A stretch of 64,000 nt of DNA, from assembly GCA_964653595.1 (NCBI GenBank), contig CAZZHH010000018.1, forward strand, positions 1 to 64,000. The letters run 5' to 3'. The position numbers were made by a program, and so were the translations under genes. This document shows, in pieces, positions 8,467 through 17,816 of the stretch. Origin of the DNA: JBAXTE01 sp964653595. Lineage in GTDB: Bacteria; Bacteroidota; Bacteroidia; Bacteroidales; WCHB1-69. Below the pieces are notes generated by a model. That model had not been told where the DNA came from and ran no database searches. It was given only the letters and a program-made list of their open reading frames with translations. How positions within the stretch are numbered: the stretch's first letter is position 1; each line of letters begins with the position of its first letter.

Positions 8467-8600
8467 GTACCGACAAAGCTGAGTGGGGTTAATAGGCTTC
8501 GACGCCTTCGATGCCGGGGCTTCGCAAACTAGAAAAACACAATGAATGACGTACAGTCCAAGAAAGAGTAATGGTTGGTTGCAATAATAAATCAAAAAAA

Positions 8601-9935
8601 TCAGATTATTCGTCTATCTTTTAATTGTAAATATTTGTTTATCACATTTACGGTCAACTCATTAGGAGGTGTAAGTACTGTATAAATACCTAATTTATTT
8701 AATTTTTTTACGATTAATTTTTTCTCAAAAACGAACTTTTCAGCAATTACTTTTTGATAAAGCTGTTCGGTATTGCTAGCTTTTGAATGAGCAAATTGAT
8801 AAATTTCGGTATTTTCGAAAAACACACAAACGAGTACATGTTGTTTAGCAATTTTCTTTAAATAAGGAAGCTGACGCTCCATGCTTGTTTGATTTTCAAA
8901 ATTGGTGTACAAAATAATCAAACTACGTTGATTTAAATTTCTTCGTATTTGGGAATACAAGACACCAAAATCCGACTCGCCATATTGGGTAGTTTGTCGG
9001 TACAACAATTCTAGAACATTTTGCATTTGTGTACTCTGTTTGGTAGCAGGCAATATCTCTCCAAAGTGTGTGTCGAAAGTAATTACCCCTGCCTTATCTT
9101 GCTTAGAAATAGCCACATGAGACAACACCAAAGATGCATTAATGGAGTAATCTAACAACGACATTTGGTTAAATGGCATTTTCATGACCCTTCCTTTATC
9201 TATAACATTGTACACACACTGAGCTCTTTCGTCTTGATATACATTTACCATCAAAGCTGCTTTTCGAGCAGTAGCTGACCAATTTAAAGTCCGAAAATCA
9301 TCCCCTTCTACATACTCTTTTATCTGTTCAAACTCTAAGTTATGCCCTATTTTTTGAATTTTTTTAATTCCATACTCCTGTAGATGATTATGGATAGCAT
9401 AAAACTCAAATTTTCTCAACTGTAAATATGACGGATATACTTTTACGACTTTCTGGGCTTCTACAACTTCCCTTTTGCTAACCAACCCAAATGGAGATTT
9501 GATAAACACATGAATATTTCCAAATGCATACTCTCCTCTTTCGCGAGGAAGTAAATGATAAATTATAAGCTCTTCTCCTTTAGCCTTGATGGAAATAACA
9601 AAAAACAAATCCCTTCGCTGGAACTGATAAGGAAACTCATCGATCACTTTTAGTCGAATCGATTTAGATGATTTATTGTTAACAATGAGTTTCACTAAGT
9701 TTTCATCGCCATTAGACAATCGTTCTGCAACATCTCTTTGGGCAAAAACAAACTGTTTGGGAGTATAAATAAATGATATCTCTCTCAGCATAACCAAAAG
9801 ATAGAGAATCAAAAAAGCATGAGCCACTGCAATAAAAGGGCTAAATAAAAACCCAACAAAGTAGATTGCAATAATTCCGCATGCGATTTTAAAAAACAGC
9901 ATCTCGATGAATAACGACCTAACAAACTTAAACAT
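8601..9935 (-). CDS. DUF58 domain protein of the MoxR cluster
   Basis: The 444-residue protein has hydrophobic segments near the N-terminus (about 10-50). A cytoplasmic DUF58/vWA-like region follows, with the family hallmark GDDFRTLNWSATARK (about 211-225) and the nearby VNVYQDERAQ. DUF58 proteins almost always occur with MoxR AAA ATPases, as here (6 bases after moxR). They are thought to be substrates or adaptors in envelope or metallo-complex assembly. The exact role is unknown. It is the last gene of this minus-strand cluster. Confidence 0.88.
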   Translation of the reverse strand: MFKFVRSLFIEMLFFKIACGIIAIYFVGFLFSPFIAVAHAFLILYLLVMLREISFIYTPKQFVFAQRDVAERLSNGDENLVKLIVNNKSSKSIRLKVIDEFPYQFQRRDLFFVISIKAKGEELIIYHLLPRERGEYAFGNIHVFIKSPFGLVSKREVVEAQKVVKVYPSYLQLRKFEFYAIHNHLQEYGIKKIQKIGHNLEFEQIKEYVEGDDFRTLNWSATARKAALMVNVYQDERAQCVYNVIDKGRVMKMPFNQMSLLDYSINASLVLSHVAISKQDKAGVITFDTHFGEILPATKQSTQMQNVLELLYRQTTQYGESDFGVLYSQIRRNLNQRSLIILYTNFENQTSMERQLPYLKKIAKQHVLVCVFFENTEIYQFAHSKASNTEQLYQKVIAEKFVFEKKLIVKKLNKLGIYTVLTPPNELTVNVINKYLQLKDRRII

Positions 9936-9941
9936 GGTTCT

Positions 9942-10922
9942 TTATTTAGGCACCTCAACTGTATCTAAAATTCTTTTACATACGCTATCGGCATGAAAAC
10001 CTTCCATTTCTGCTTCAGCAGTAAGAACAATTCTGTGACGTAGTACGTGAGGGGTAATATATTTCACATCTTCGGGCGATACAAAATCTCTTCCTTTAAG
10101 AATAGCAAAAGCTTTACAAGCATTTAAGATATTAATGGAAGCCCTAGGGGAAGCACCAAGATACAACATCGAGTCGTTTCTGCTTTGGATGACAATAGAT
10201 GCAATGTATCGAATTATTTTTTCATCTACATACACTTGTTGAGATAAGTTTCTAAAAGAATCAATATCCGAATAACTCAACACAACCTTCGAATCGGTTA
10301 ATTGATGAATGGAACGATTAAGATGATGTCTGTGAACGATGTCGATTTCTTCGTTCAACGAAGGGTAAGGCAATACAATTTTAAATAAAAATCGATCCAA
10401 CTGAGCCTCTGGCAGCTTGTATGTACCTTCCTGTTCTATAGGATTTTGAGTAGCAAAAACAATAAAAGGTTTACCCATTTGATAAGTTATGCCACTGTTG
10501 GTAATTTGACGTTCTTCCATCACTTCGAAAAGCGATGCTTGTGTTTTGGCAGGAGCTCGATTTATCTCATCAATCAATATCAAATTTGAATAAATAGGCC
10601 CTTTGTGATACTCAAACTCACTGGTTTTCATATTAAAAACTAAGGTTCCCAAAATATCTGAAGGCATCAAATCGGGGGTAAACTGAATTCTTGAGAAGTC
10701 AGAATCTATCAACTTTGCCATCAATTTCACCATGAGTGTTTTAGCAACTCCCGGAACTCCTTCGAGAAGGACATGACCGTCGGAAATGATTGCAACAAGC
10801 ATTAAGTCAACCGCTTGTTCATTTCCTACTATAATCTTATCTACTTCACTCTTTAGATTTTCAACTTTGTGTGCAATATGAGTTAAATCTAATCTAGACT
10901 TAAAATTATCATCCATATTCAT
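9942..10922 (-). CDS. MoxR family AAA+ ATPase
   Basis: The 326-residue protein shows Walker A GVPGVAKT (about 56-63), Walker B LILIDEINRAPAKTQ (about 114-128), the sensor region FIVFATQNPIEQEGTYKLPEAQLDRF (about 150-175) and a C-terminal lid domain (SPRASINILNACKAFA, then VSPEDVKYI). MoxR ATPases are chaperone-like AAA+ proteins working with the DUF58 and vWA proteins encoded beside them. The start could be the ATG at 10922 or the second one at 10916. The neighbours are DUF4350 (upstream, 12 bases) and DUF58 (downstream, 6 bases). Confidence 0.93.
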   Translation of the reverse strand: MNMDDNFKSRLDLTHIAHKVENLKSEVDKIIVGNEQAVDLMLVAIISDGHVLLEGVPGVAKTLMVKLMAKLIDSDFSRIQFTPDLMPSDILGTLVFNMKTSEFEYHKGPIYSNLILIDEINRAPAKTQASLFEVMEERQITNSGITYQMGKPFIVFATQNPIEQEGTYKLPEAQLDRFLFKIVLPYPSLNEEIDIVHRHHLNRSIHQLTDSKVVLSYSDIDSFRNLSQQVYVDEKIIRYIASIVIQSRNDSMLYLGASPRASINILNACKAFAILKGRDFVSPEDVKYITPHVLRHRIVLTAEAEMEGFHADSVCKRILDTVEVPK

Positions 10923-10934
10923 AGCTTTATATTT

Positions 10935-12122
10935 TTAATAATATTGTTCCATCAACTTAATAAGGTGATGAAGTTCTTTTTCTGATATTTGTATTTTTGA
11001 TTTTGAAATTTGATCCAAACGACGAAACAAATTTCTTACATTATCTACCTCAAAATTTGTCTTTGCAGCGATAACTTGATATACTTGTTCTGAGTTCTCA
11101 TCGGAAAATCTAATAAAATAATTTTGAGACAAATGATCTTTTAAATAGCTTGCTTTTTTTAGACACAAATCAGTATGATTTGATTTCAAAAAATAGGATC
11201 TGCCAATCAATTTCACAAATTCTAAAGAGGCATTAGACAAAGGGGCGACCACTGGAATAATTCGTTGTTTTCGCTTAGTACCAAATAAAAAGAAAAAGAG
11301 CAACAAAACAACCAGAATTAAAAAAATTGACTTTAATGCAGTGTTTTGATATATATTCTTAAATATGGAATCGCTACTCTTTTTCAACAACAGATATCTT
11401 GAAGCAAAAATCACCTTTTCTGTTTGGATACCTGATAATAAATGGCTGGTAGCCTTGCTATTAGAAATCAGAAAATAATTGGTAAAAAGAAAAGGGGTGC
11501 TGCAAAAATCGACAAACCCACTCCCCTCTTGTAGTTGAAAGGAAACTACCAATCCTTCATTTTCTATTGTCACCCTCCCATTGGTTGGAATGTTAAAAAA
11601 ATAACTACGCAACATCCCATCGTCGATAGAAACCGAATCAATAGCCATTTGGTTTCTATTTAACATTCGAAGAATTGACTTTTGGTTGGATTTTTCATCT
11701 TTTTCCCAAAAGGGTTTTTTAAGAACAATGGACTGCATGGAAATATTAAAAGAATCGCACACTGCCTGATTTATATTATTTGCTGCAATAATATACCGAT
11801 CTCCGTTTTTAACACTCTCTTTTATCTCACTAATATCATCCGATTTTATCTCTAAATTATCGGCAACAAGAATTACGGTTTTTGATTTTATGGATGAAGT
11901 GTTTATCTGAAAAAGAGTCTGGTCCGATTGGATGTATTTATCGTGAAACCTATGCTTCATCAAGGTGTCAAAAAGAAACGTACCAAAGGGCTTTTGATCA
12001 TCGGGCAAAAGCGACAGACTCCAATCCGAAGATTTATTTTTAGTGGTTACCGAAAACAGAAGTACGAGAAAAGCAAACAAGAAAAGATAAAAAACTCCAT
12101 TTTGTTTAAAATATGATTTCAT
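10935..12122 (-). CDS. DUF4350-type membrane protein
   Basis: The 395-residue product has a membrane helix near the N-terminus (about 10-27). A long extracytoplasmic region (about 30-260) follows, with features of the DUF4350 family. It includes KPFGTFLFDTLMK near 44-56 and a central part that reads like a Rossmann-like, GATase-like fold. A second helix (about 262-282) precedes a cytoplasmic tail of about 110 residues. DUF4350 proteins accompany MoxR/DUF58 and DUF4129 genes in this phylum. The start overlaps the end of the upstream gene by 4 bases (ATGA), which indicates coupling. Biochemical function is unknown. Confidence 0.75.
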   Translation of the reverse strand: MKSYFKQNGVFYLFLFAFLVLLFSVTTKNKSSDWSLSLLPDDQKPFGTFLFDTLMKHRFHDKYIQSDQTLFQINTSSIKSKTVILVADNLEIKSDDISEIKESVKNGDRYIIAANNINQAVCDSFNISMQSIVLKKPFWEKDEKSNQKSILRMLNRNQMAIDSVSIDDGMLRSYFFNIPTNGRVTIENEGLVVSFQLQEGSGFVDFCSTPFLFTNYFLISNSKATSHLLSGIQTEKVIFASRYLLLKKSSDSIFKNIYQNTALKSIFLILVVLLLFFFLFGTKRKQRIIPVVAPLSNASLEFVKLIGRSYFLKSNHTDLCLKKASYLKDHLSQNYFIRFSDENSEQVYQVIAAKTNFEVDNVRNLFRRLDQISKSKIQISEKELHHLIKLMEQYY

Positions 12123-12868
12123 CGTTTGAAGTTTTTAGGAGTTAATAAGAGTTCCATCTTTTCACACATTTCATCCATTAGGGATTTAGAGGAATTAAAA
12201 TTGCCAAACCATATATATTCATAAATATAGCAGATGTCGACAAAAAGTCTTTTCAATTCGTGATTTTTGATGTCATATTGATATTCGATAAGGGTTTTTC
12301 CTGGCACCAGTTTAATAAGATCTTTTTCGGCTAATTGCTGTAAAGTATGAAGCAAAACATAACGAATACCTTGCTTATAATCTTCATTTTTCCTTGCTTG
12401 TTCTATCTTTTGCAGATACAAAATATTTTCAAATTCGATAGAAGAAACCTCAGAGACACTACCTCCAGAGGTAGTAAGCATTTGACTTTTAGTTTTTAGC
12501 AAAAGAAACAATGCAAACAATAGGATGAGAAAAACAAAACCCCAAAATACCAGAGCAGATGTAGTTTTGCTTACCTTAATACCAAAGAGACTATCAAAAA
12601 TGGTTGCAATTTTTTGCAATACATTGTCGACAATTGCATCCCACCATCTCGAAAAATCGGATTGTTTAAAGAGATTCTTATTGTAATGAAATTGATTCAA
12701 TTTAGAAAAATCCTTAATCAAAGCAGTATCTAAAACGTTTTCCACAGAGTACATTTCATTAGAATCTAATACAATTGTACTATGTGAATCGGCCGAAAGT
12801 CTCTTACTCAAACAAGAGAAAATTACAATCATAAGGAAAAAAAGAGACCTTTGCCAGCTCATACCCAA
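12119..12868 (-). CDS. DUF4129-like membrane protein of the MoxR cluster
   Basis: The 249-residue protein has an N-terminal signal or helix (about 7-26), an extracytoplasmic stretch, one clear membrane helix (about 105-125, ALVFWGFVFLILLFALFLLL) and a cytoplasmic C-terminal region. In that region, YKQGIRYVLLHTLQQLAEKDLIKLVPGKTLIEYQ-type sequence (about 165-200) resembles the DUF4129 domain. In related clusters this protein accompanies DUF4350 and MoxR. No catalytic motif is visible. Coupled by a 4-base overlap to the next gene. Confidence 0.7.
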   Translation of the reverse strand: MGMSWQRSLFFLMIVIFSCLSKRLSADSHSTIVLDSNEMYSVENVLDTALIKDFSKLNQFHYNKNLFKQSDFSRWWDAIVDNVLQKIATIFDSLFGIKVSKTTSALVFWGFVFLILLFALFLLLKTKSQMLTTSGGSVSEVSSIEFENILYLQKIEQARKNEDYKQGIRYVLLHTLQQLAEKDLIKLVPGKTLIEYQYDIKNHELKRLFVDICYIYEYIWFGNFNSSKSLMDEMCEKMELLLTPKNFKR

Positions 12869-12875
12869 TTACCTC

Positions 12876-13733
12876 TTATTGATTCTCTTCAAAATGAGAA
12901 ATTTTATTTTGCAAGGAGTATCCCTCTTTTATTTCGCGAATATTTGCCCACTGAAACGAAATTGCAACAACTAATACGGTAGATATTAAAAAACCACCAA
13001 AAGTAGCTATTAGCGTAGTAAGATAATAAACCAACTTCATGATAATCCCTAATTCTTCGGGGCTTGTTTGTGAAAACATGATAACAAAAGTGACCACTAA
13101 ATTAGGAACCGATAAGATTAAATTAACAATACCTGAAATAAGGCTAACTACAATCATCAATCCCAAAGTGGGCCACCACTCGGTAGTGCCTAGCTTCCAA
13201 CATCTGGAAACTGCTTTTGATGGGCTCAACTTTTCGAAGACAACCACCGTAGAGACAAAACTCAACATCACAGAGACAATAATACCAGGTATAATTAACA
13301 ATAACAAACATCCAAAGACAATCAATCCAACCAACAAACCTGATACAAAGATGGAAGACATATTAGAACGTATCTCTTTCTGAATATCCAAGGTGTTACC
13401 CATATCATTTTGCGCACCTACCGATTTACGATAAAGCAGTGTTAATACGGTAGAGGTTGTATATAAGGTTGCTATTACATAACCAATATAATAAATCATC
13501 ATCACAAAGGGTGCACTTGCATTAAAATAATCTAGCTTTCGATAATTGGAAATAAAAAAATCGGGAAAAAAGATAGGAATGATAACAATTACAGCAGAAA
13601 TAGGCAGTACTGTTTTTAGAAGGAGCATAAAAATCTCCTTAAAATTATTTTTTAAAAAGTCAAACGTTGCATTGATTTTTTCCCCTAAATCGCGTTGTTT
13701 ATAAAATTCGATTGGCGTTGAAGTTTGTTTCAT
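12876..13733 (-). CDS. Polytopic membrane protein (glycerophosphodiester phosphodiesterase membrane-domain-like)
   Basis: From the ATG at 13733 the product is about 285 residues and starts MKQTSTPIEFYKQRDLGEKI. It has about six hydrophobic segments and a central motif of the type SPSKAVSRCWKLG, seen in the membrane-domain family related to glycerophosphoryl diester phosphodiesterases and DUF975-like proteins. The open frame extends to 13805, but the extra residues lie inside the upstream gene. Starting at 13733 still leaves a 35-base overlap with the SpoIIM-like gene. It has no enzymatic domain, and its role in the MoxR cluster is unknown. Confidence 0.7.
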   Translation of the reverse strand: MKQTSTPIEFYKQRDLGEKINATFDFLKNNFKEIFMLLLKTVLPISAVIVIIPIFFPDFFISNYRKLDYFNASAPFVMMIYYIGYVIATLYTTSTVLTLLYRKSVGAQNDMGNTLDIQKEIRSNMSSIFVSGLLVGLIVFGCLLLLIIPGIIVSVMLSFVSTVVVFEKLSPSKAVSRCWKLGTTEWWPTLGLMIVVSLISGIVNLILSVPNLVVTFVIMFSQTSPEELGIIMKLVYYLTTLIATFGGFLISTVLVVAISFQWANIREIKEGYSLQNKISHFEENQ

Positions 13734-14679
13734 GTTTTTTTGTTTTAAATGGCAAATAAATAAAATAATAAAGTACAAATAATAAAGAGACTGTAATAAT
13801 GACACCTTTAACTAGGATACTATATTCGGTATGGCGAGTAACAAAGCTCTCTAGAAATCCAGCTACGATAAAAAGAGGCACCAACCCAATTACAATTTTC
13901 ATCCCCTCTTTTGCTGTTTTTCTAAAAGAGTACAACCTAGAATACGTTTTTGGGAACAACCATCCATTTCCCATGTGAATTCCAGCTCCACCAGCTATAA
14001 TAATCGCAGAAATTTCTAACATTCCATGAATCCAAATAGTGGAGATTGAATCGATTAAAAGTCCTTTCTGATAAAAAAAGTATTGAAAGGTGCCCAACAT
14101 AACTCCATTGAAAATCAGAATATAAGAAGATCCTAAAGAGGTTAAAAGGCCAAATGCAAATGCAAAAAAAGCTACCCTAACATTGTTAAAGGTTATAAAC
14201 AGAAACATCGGAGCAGATTCGCTCGATTTATAAACCCCAAATGGATCGCCATTAGATATATTTCGTAGCGTCATATCAACATAATCATCTCCCAAAATAA
14301 AACGAACAAAGGTGTCATCTACAGAGGTAGAAAAACATCCAACTAAAAAGCTTAGAAAAAAAACAGTGAAGGCAATAAATAGACTTTTTCGAGCATTATA
14401 TGCCATTTGAGGAACTTCATATTTCCAAAACAACCAAAAACGTTTGCTTTTTTCTTTGTTGTTCGTATAAATTGAATGGTGAATAGAAGTAGATAACTGG
14501 TTTAAATATTGTGTAATTTTTACATTTCCAAATTTGCTTTGTGCATACGACAAATCGGTTGTAATATCAATATAAATTTGAGAAAGCTTATCAACAGATA
14601 CAGTATCATGAAACTTAGAAATTTTTTCATAATTTTGCCACTTATCTCTGTTCTGTTTAATAAAAGTAGCTTCTTTCAT
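13699..14679 (-). CDS. SpoIIM (stage II sporulation M)-like membrane protein
   Basis: The product from 14679 begins MKEATFIKQNRDKWQNYEKI. It contains a hydrophilic N-terminal helical region and then several membrane helices. The family pattern includes WKYEVPQMAYNARKS (about 105-119) and IWIHGMLEISAIIIAGGAGIHMG (about 215-237). That pattern is typical of the SpoIIM/DUF95 superfamily, which in non-sporulating bacteria accompanies RDD and MoxR genes. The ATG at 14679 is preferred to the one at 14727. It lies about 20 bases after a -7 element (TACATTTG, 14713-14706, minus strand) and leaves a 50-base divergent promoter region to the RDD gene. Confidence 0.85.
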   Translation of the reverse strand: MKEATFIKQNRDKWQNYEKISKFHDTVSVDKLSQIYIDITTDLSYAQSKFGNVKITQYLNQLSTSIHHSIYTNNKEKSKRFWLFWKYEVPQMAYNARKSLFIAFTVFFLSFLVGCFSTSVDDTFVRFILGDDYVDMTLRNISNGDPFGVYKSSESAPMFLFITFNNVRVAFFAFAFGLLTSLGSSYILIFNGVMLGTFQYFFYQKGLLIDSISTIWIHGMLEISAIIIAGGAGIHMGNGWLFPKTYSRLYSFRKTAKEGMKIVIGLVPLFIVAGFLESFVTRHTEYSILVKGVIITVSLLFVLYYFIYLPFKTKKHETNFNANRIL

Positions 14680-14705
14680 TGCATTAATCAAAAAGTGAAT
14701 TTTTG

Positions 14706-14713
14706 CAAATGTA
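14706..14713 (-). promoter_or_regulatory. -7 promoter element for the SpoIIM/MoxR cluster
   Basis: Read on the minus strand this is TACATTTG, a perfect match to the Bacteroidota -7 consensus TAnnTTTG. It lies 27 bases before the chosen ATG at 14679. No clear -33 TTTG is present at the usual distance. It is the only good element in the 50-base gap to the divergent RDD gene. Confidence 0.55.
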
Positions 14714-14729
14714 TTAAAAATAATCAATT

Positions 14730-15437
14730 ATGAATAATATATTTATTGAAACATCGAATAATGTTCAAATTAATTTGAAACCCGCATCGGTGTCACAAAG
14801 ACTTTTAGCTTATATGTTAGATTTAGTTTTTGTATTTTTCTTTACATTAATAACCTCTTTTGTTTTTGGAGTCTTCAACAACAGCGGTTCTAGCAACATT
14901 TTGTTTTATATCATCATTGGGATACCCGTTTTCTTTTACCACTTATTATTTGAAATTTTTAATAATGGTCGCTCATTGGGTAAAATGATACTGAAAACTA
15001 GAGTGGTTCAAGAAGATGGGTCTAGTGCAAATATTGGGAATCTGATCCTTAGATGGATTCTTCGACCTGTGGATAATTTCTTTTATGGCAGCGTAGCAAT
15101 TCTATCTATTGTGATAACTCAAAAAAGGCAACGCCTAGGAGATTTAGCTGCAGGAACGATGGTGGTAGTTCACAAGCAAGAGGTAACGCTTGATGAGCTA
15201 ACGCAATTTTTATCCAAAGAAACCTATAACCCAACCTATCCCAATGTGCACCTTCTCTCCCAATCTCAAATAAATACAATCAAAGAGACTCTCGTACATT
15301 TCAAAACTAACGGCAATGTTGAAACGCTAAATTCACTCACCTTAAAAGTAAAATCAATGTTGCACATCGACAGCAAGGATAGTAATTACAAAATACTCTA
15401 CACGATAGTAAAAGATTTCGAAAACCTTAATAATTAA
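14730..15437 (+). CDS. RDD family membrane protein
   Basis: The 235-residue protein has the RDD family layout. SVSQRLLAYMLDLVFVF (about 20-36) carries the R and first D, followed by several membrane helices and the signature NNGRSLGKMILKTRVV (about 77-92). RWILRPVDN then carries the last R and D. A soluble C-terminal tail of about 80 residues follows. RDD proteins are membrane proteins of largely unknown function, some linked to ion transport. It is transcribed divergently from the SpoIIM-like gene, a pairing common in this phylum. Confidence 0.88.
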   Translation: MNNIFIETSNNVQINLKPASVSQRLLAYMLDLVFVFFFTLITSFVFGVFNNSGSSNILFYIIIGIPVFFYHLLFEIFNNGRSLGKMILKTRVVQEDGSSANIGNLILRWILRPVDNFFYGSVAILSIVITQKRQRLGDLAAGTMVVVHKQEVTLDELTQFLSKETYNPTYPNVHLLSQSQINTIKETLVHFKTNGNVETLNSLTLKVKSMLHIDSKDSNYKILYTIVKDFENLNN

Positions 15438-15496
15438 ATATAGAAAATCATTTTACTAAAAAGAAATTCTAACAAATCCTCCAAAATAATTTGATG

Positions 15497-17584
15497 TTAA
15501 CCTTGAGGGTACCCAAAGAATTTTCCAATTACTTCAAACAAGGTCTCTTTTAAAATCGGTTTTGTGATATAATCGTTACACCCTGCCAGCAGCGCTTTTT
15601 CTTTATCGCCATCTAATGCAAATGCCGTTTGAGCGATGATAATCACGCTTTTGTTAAATTCCCTAATATGAGCAACAGCCTCATATCCATTCATGTCTGG
15701 CATTTTTATATCCATCAAAATAAAATCAATATCCGGATTACGTCTACAAATATCAATCGCTTCCAACCCATTGTTGGCCAGCAATATTTCACGACTAATA
15801 GATTGGGTAATAGCTATTAAGTATTGAGAAACATCCTCTTCGTCCTCTGCTATTAAAATTTTAAATTGTTTGTTTTTGGAAAAACTATCATCCATTTTGT
15901 TGCTTTCAAACACCATCTCTTTATCCTTATCTGCTGTTACATATGGGATGGTAAAATAAAATGTAGAACCAACAAACTCTTTGCTATTAACCCATATTTT
16001 GCCCCCCAACATCTCCACATATGTTTTGGTAATCGACAAGCCCAATCCTAAACCCAATAAAGCATTTTTATCGAGCACATCCGCTTGAACAAACCGATCG
16101 AAAATCGCTTTCTGTCTCATAAATGGAATTCCAATACCCGTGTCTTTAACATAAAACTCAAGGAAGTCCCCCTTTTTCTCGTATCCAAACTCGATTGACC
16201 CCTTTTGAGTATATTTTACAGCATTTTTCAACAGATTAAACAATACTGCATTCAACTTTTCTGGATCAGCAATTATGATTGATTCATTCGTAGTTAGGGT
16301 TTTTTTAAAGAAAATTTGGATCCCCTTTTCTGCAATCTGAGGTTTAAAAAATGAGTAAAAATAATCGATTTGATCGTTCACATTAACTGAAGATGGAATC
16401 ACATCTACCAACCCAGTTTCGATTTTTGACAAATCAATCAAATCATTGATAATACCCAATAGATGACGACCACTCTTTTCAATCACATCCAAATACTCTT
16501 GTTTATCCTCTTCGGATATATCCTTATCTCTCAACAAGCTCGTAAAACCAAGCAATCCGTTGATAGGAGTTCGAAACTCATGACTTATGTTTGCCAAAAA
16601 AGTGGTTTTTAGCTGATCGCTTTTTTTAGCTTTATTTCTTTCATCTTCCAGTTCTTTTGTTTTTTGGCGGACTTTTTTCTTCAATATAAAGAAAAAGATG
16701 ACAACCAACATAAGAATATAAGCAACCACTATTGCTGTAAAAATCCAAAACCTAGTTGTCAAATAAAAAGGTATTATCTTAATGGAGAGCCACTTATTTA
16801 CAGTAGAGTGTTTTTGATTATCTGATATTGAATTAACAGCTTTGGTGAGTATAGTGCTTAAAATGGAATAATCCTTTCTTACACCTATAGAAAGATGGTT
16901 GACATAATCGATACTTCCTACAATTTTCAAATTACTAATCCCTTCTTTTTCAATAAAATAGGTAGCAACTGCCTGCTGACAAACAAACGCATTAGAATTA
17001 CCCATCGAGACGGACCTTAAACATTCAATATAGTCCGATAATGGAGTCAATTCTAAATCAGGCTGATTCTGTATTAAATACTCGTGTACTGCATAATTAT
17101 TTACAACAACCACGTTTTTTCCCGTCAAATCATCTAAAGAGGCTATACTATTTTCTGATTTTTTGGTAATTATTACATGAGAATGCGATAACAATGGAGG
17201 GGTAAAATCCATAAAATCTAATCTATCTTTGGTATTTTGAACCTCTAACAACACATCCAATTTGCGTTCCTCTATTTCGTTTAAAAGTTTAGAGAAATCT
17301 GAATTATAGACTTTTTTAAACTTATAATCCAATCGCTGCTCAATGATATTTAAAAAGTCGACAAACACACCACAAACTTCTCCTTTTTCATTTACAAACT
17401 GGTAAGGTGGTTCGTTGGGCGAAATTCCAATCGTTAAATTGGGATGATTTTTTAGCCAATCCTTCTCTGAATTGTTTAGAAACTCCGATTGATTACACGA
17501 TACAAAAGAGGCCAACACCATGATCAATAAGAACAATTCTGTCCATTTTTTTCCCATTTGATTCTGATTTAAAGGATTAAACAA
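15497..17584 (-). CDS. BvgS-like hybrid sensor histidine kinase with periplasmic solute-binding domain
   Basis: The protein is up to 695 residues. A start at 17557 (MGKKWTELF) looks better, because it puts a lipoprotein-like signal (LASFVSC) in place. Domains in order are: a bacterial extracellular solute-binding family 3 domain (about 40-265, starting WLKNHPNLTIGISPNEPPYQ); a membrane helix (about 278-300); a short coiled coil; HisKA with the phospho-acceptor in NISHEFRTPINGLLG (about 335); HATPase with NLLKNAVKYT and DTGIGIP (about 435-550); and a receiver with Asp in DFILMDIKMPDMNGYEA (about 617). The binding domain should sense an amino-acid-like or small organic ligand in the periplasm. 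There is no linked DNA-binding regulator, so the output is unclear. Confidence 0.92.
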   Translation of the reverse strand: MFNPLNQNQMGKKWTELFLLIMVLASFVSCNQSEFLNNSEKDWLKNHPNLTIGISPNEPPYQFVNEKGEVCGVFVDFLNIIEQRLDYKFKKVYNSDFSKLLNEIEERKLDVLLEVQNTKDRLDFMDFTPPLLSHSHVIITKKSENSIASLDDLTGKNVVVVNNYAVHEYLIQNQPDLELTPLSDYIECLRSVSMGNSNAFVCQQAVATYFIEKEGISNLKIVGSIDYVNHLSIGVRKDYSILSTILTKAVNSISDNQKHSTVNKWLSIKIIPFYLTTRFWIFTAIVVAYILMLVVIFFFILKKKVRQKTKELEDERNKAKKSDQLKTTFLANISHEFRTPINGLLGFTSLLRDKDISEEDKQEYLDVIEKSGRHLLGIINDLIDLSKIETGLVDVIPSSVNVNDQIDYFYSFFKPQIAEKGIQIFFKKTLTTNESIIIADPEKLNAVLFNLLKNAVKYTQKGSIEFGYEKKGDFLEFYVKDTGIGIPFMRQKAIFDRFVQADVLDKNALLGLGLGLSITKTYVEMLGGKIWVNSKEFVGSTFYFTIPYVTADKDKEMVFESNKMDDSFSKNKQFKILIAEDEEDVSQYLIAITQSISREILLANNGLEAIDICRRNPDIDFILMDIKMPDMNGYEAVAHIREFNKSVIIIAQTAFALDGDKEKALLAGCNDYITKPILKETLFEVIGKFFGYPQG

Positions 17585-17816
17585 TCTGAAAAAAAGCTTT
17601 GGAAGATAATATTAGAAGATAAAAATAATGATTAAACGAAAAAACATTTTAATATATTTATACAAATATACAGCATTTATCTTTAATTAAAAACAAAAAA
17701 ATAACAAAATTAAACTCTGTTTAGATATTACGCAAAAGAGGCAAACTTCAATAAACTGATTTTCAGTATATTAAAAAAAGATATCCATTAATAAATAAAT
17801 GTATAAAATTGGAAAT

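Larger units (their letters stand above)
7828..8600. other. Gene-free intergenic region carrying GC-rich hairpin repeats
   Basis: No convincing gene lies between mraZ and the DUF58 gene. 7828-8090 is AT-rich and probably holds upstream control sequence for mraZ. From about 8150 to 8545 the DNA turns GC-rich and is built from short hairpins with TTCG loops, tandem 44-bp units and a long palindrome. Open frames here read through the repeats on both strands with repetitive, low-complexity products and are taken to be spurious. Confidence 0.75.

Noticed and set aside
8090..8476. Open frames of 70-93 codons on both strands in the hairpin-repeat block
   Set aside because: Products are repetitive translations of the repeat units (AEGVEPSHYGC-like, PAPKGSN), overlap on both strands and have no start context, so they are treated as non-coding.
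15438..15496. Small gene or RNA between the RDD and hybrid kinase genes
   Set aside because: Only 59 bases and no structure. The two genes are convergent and this is just their spacer.
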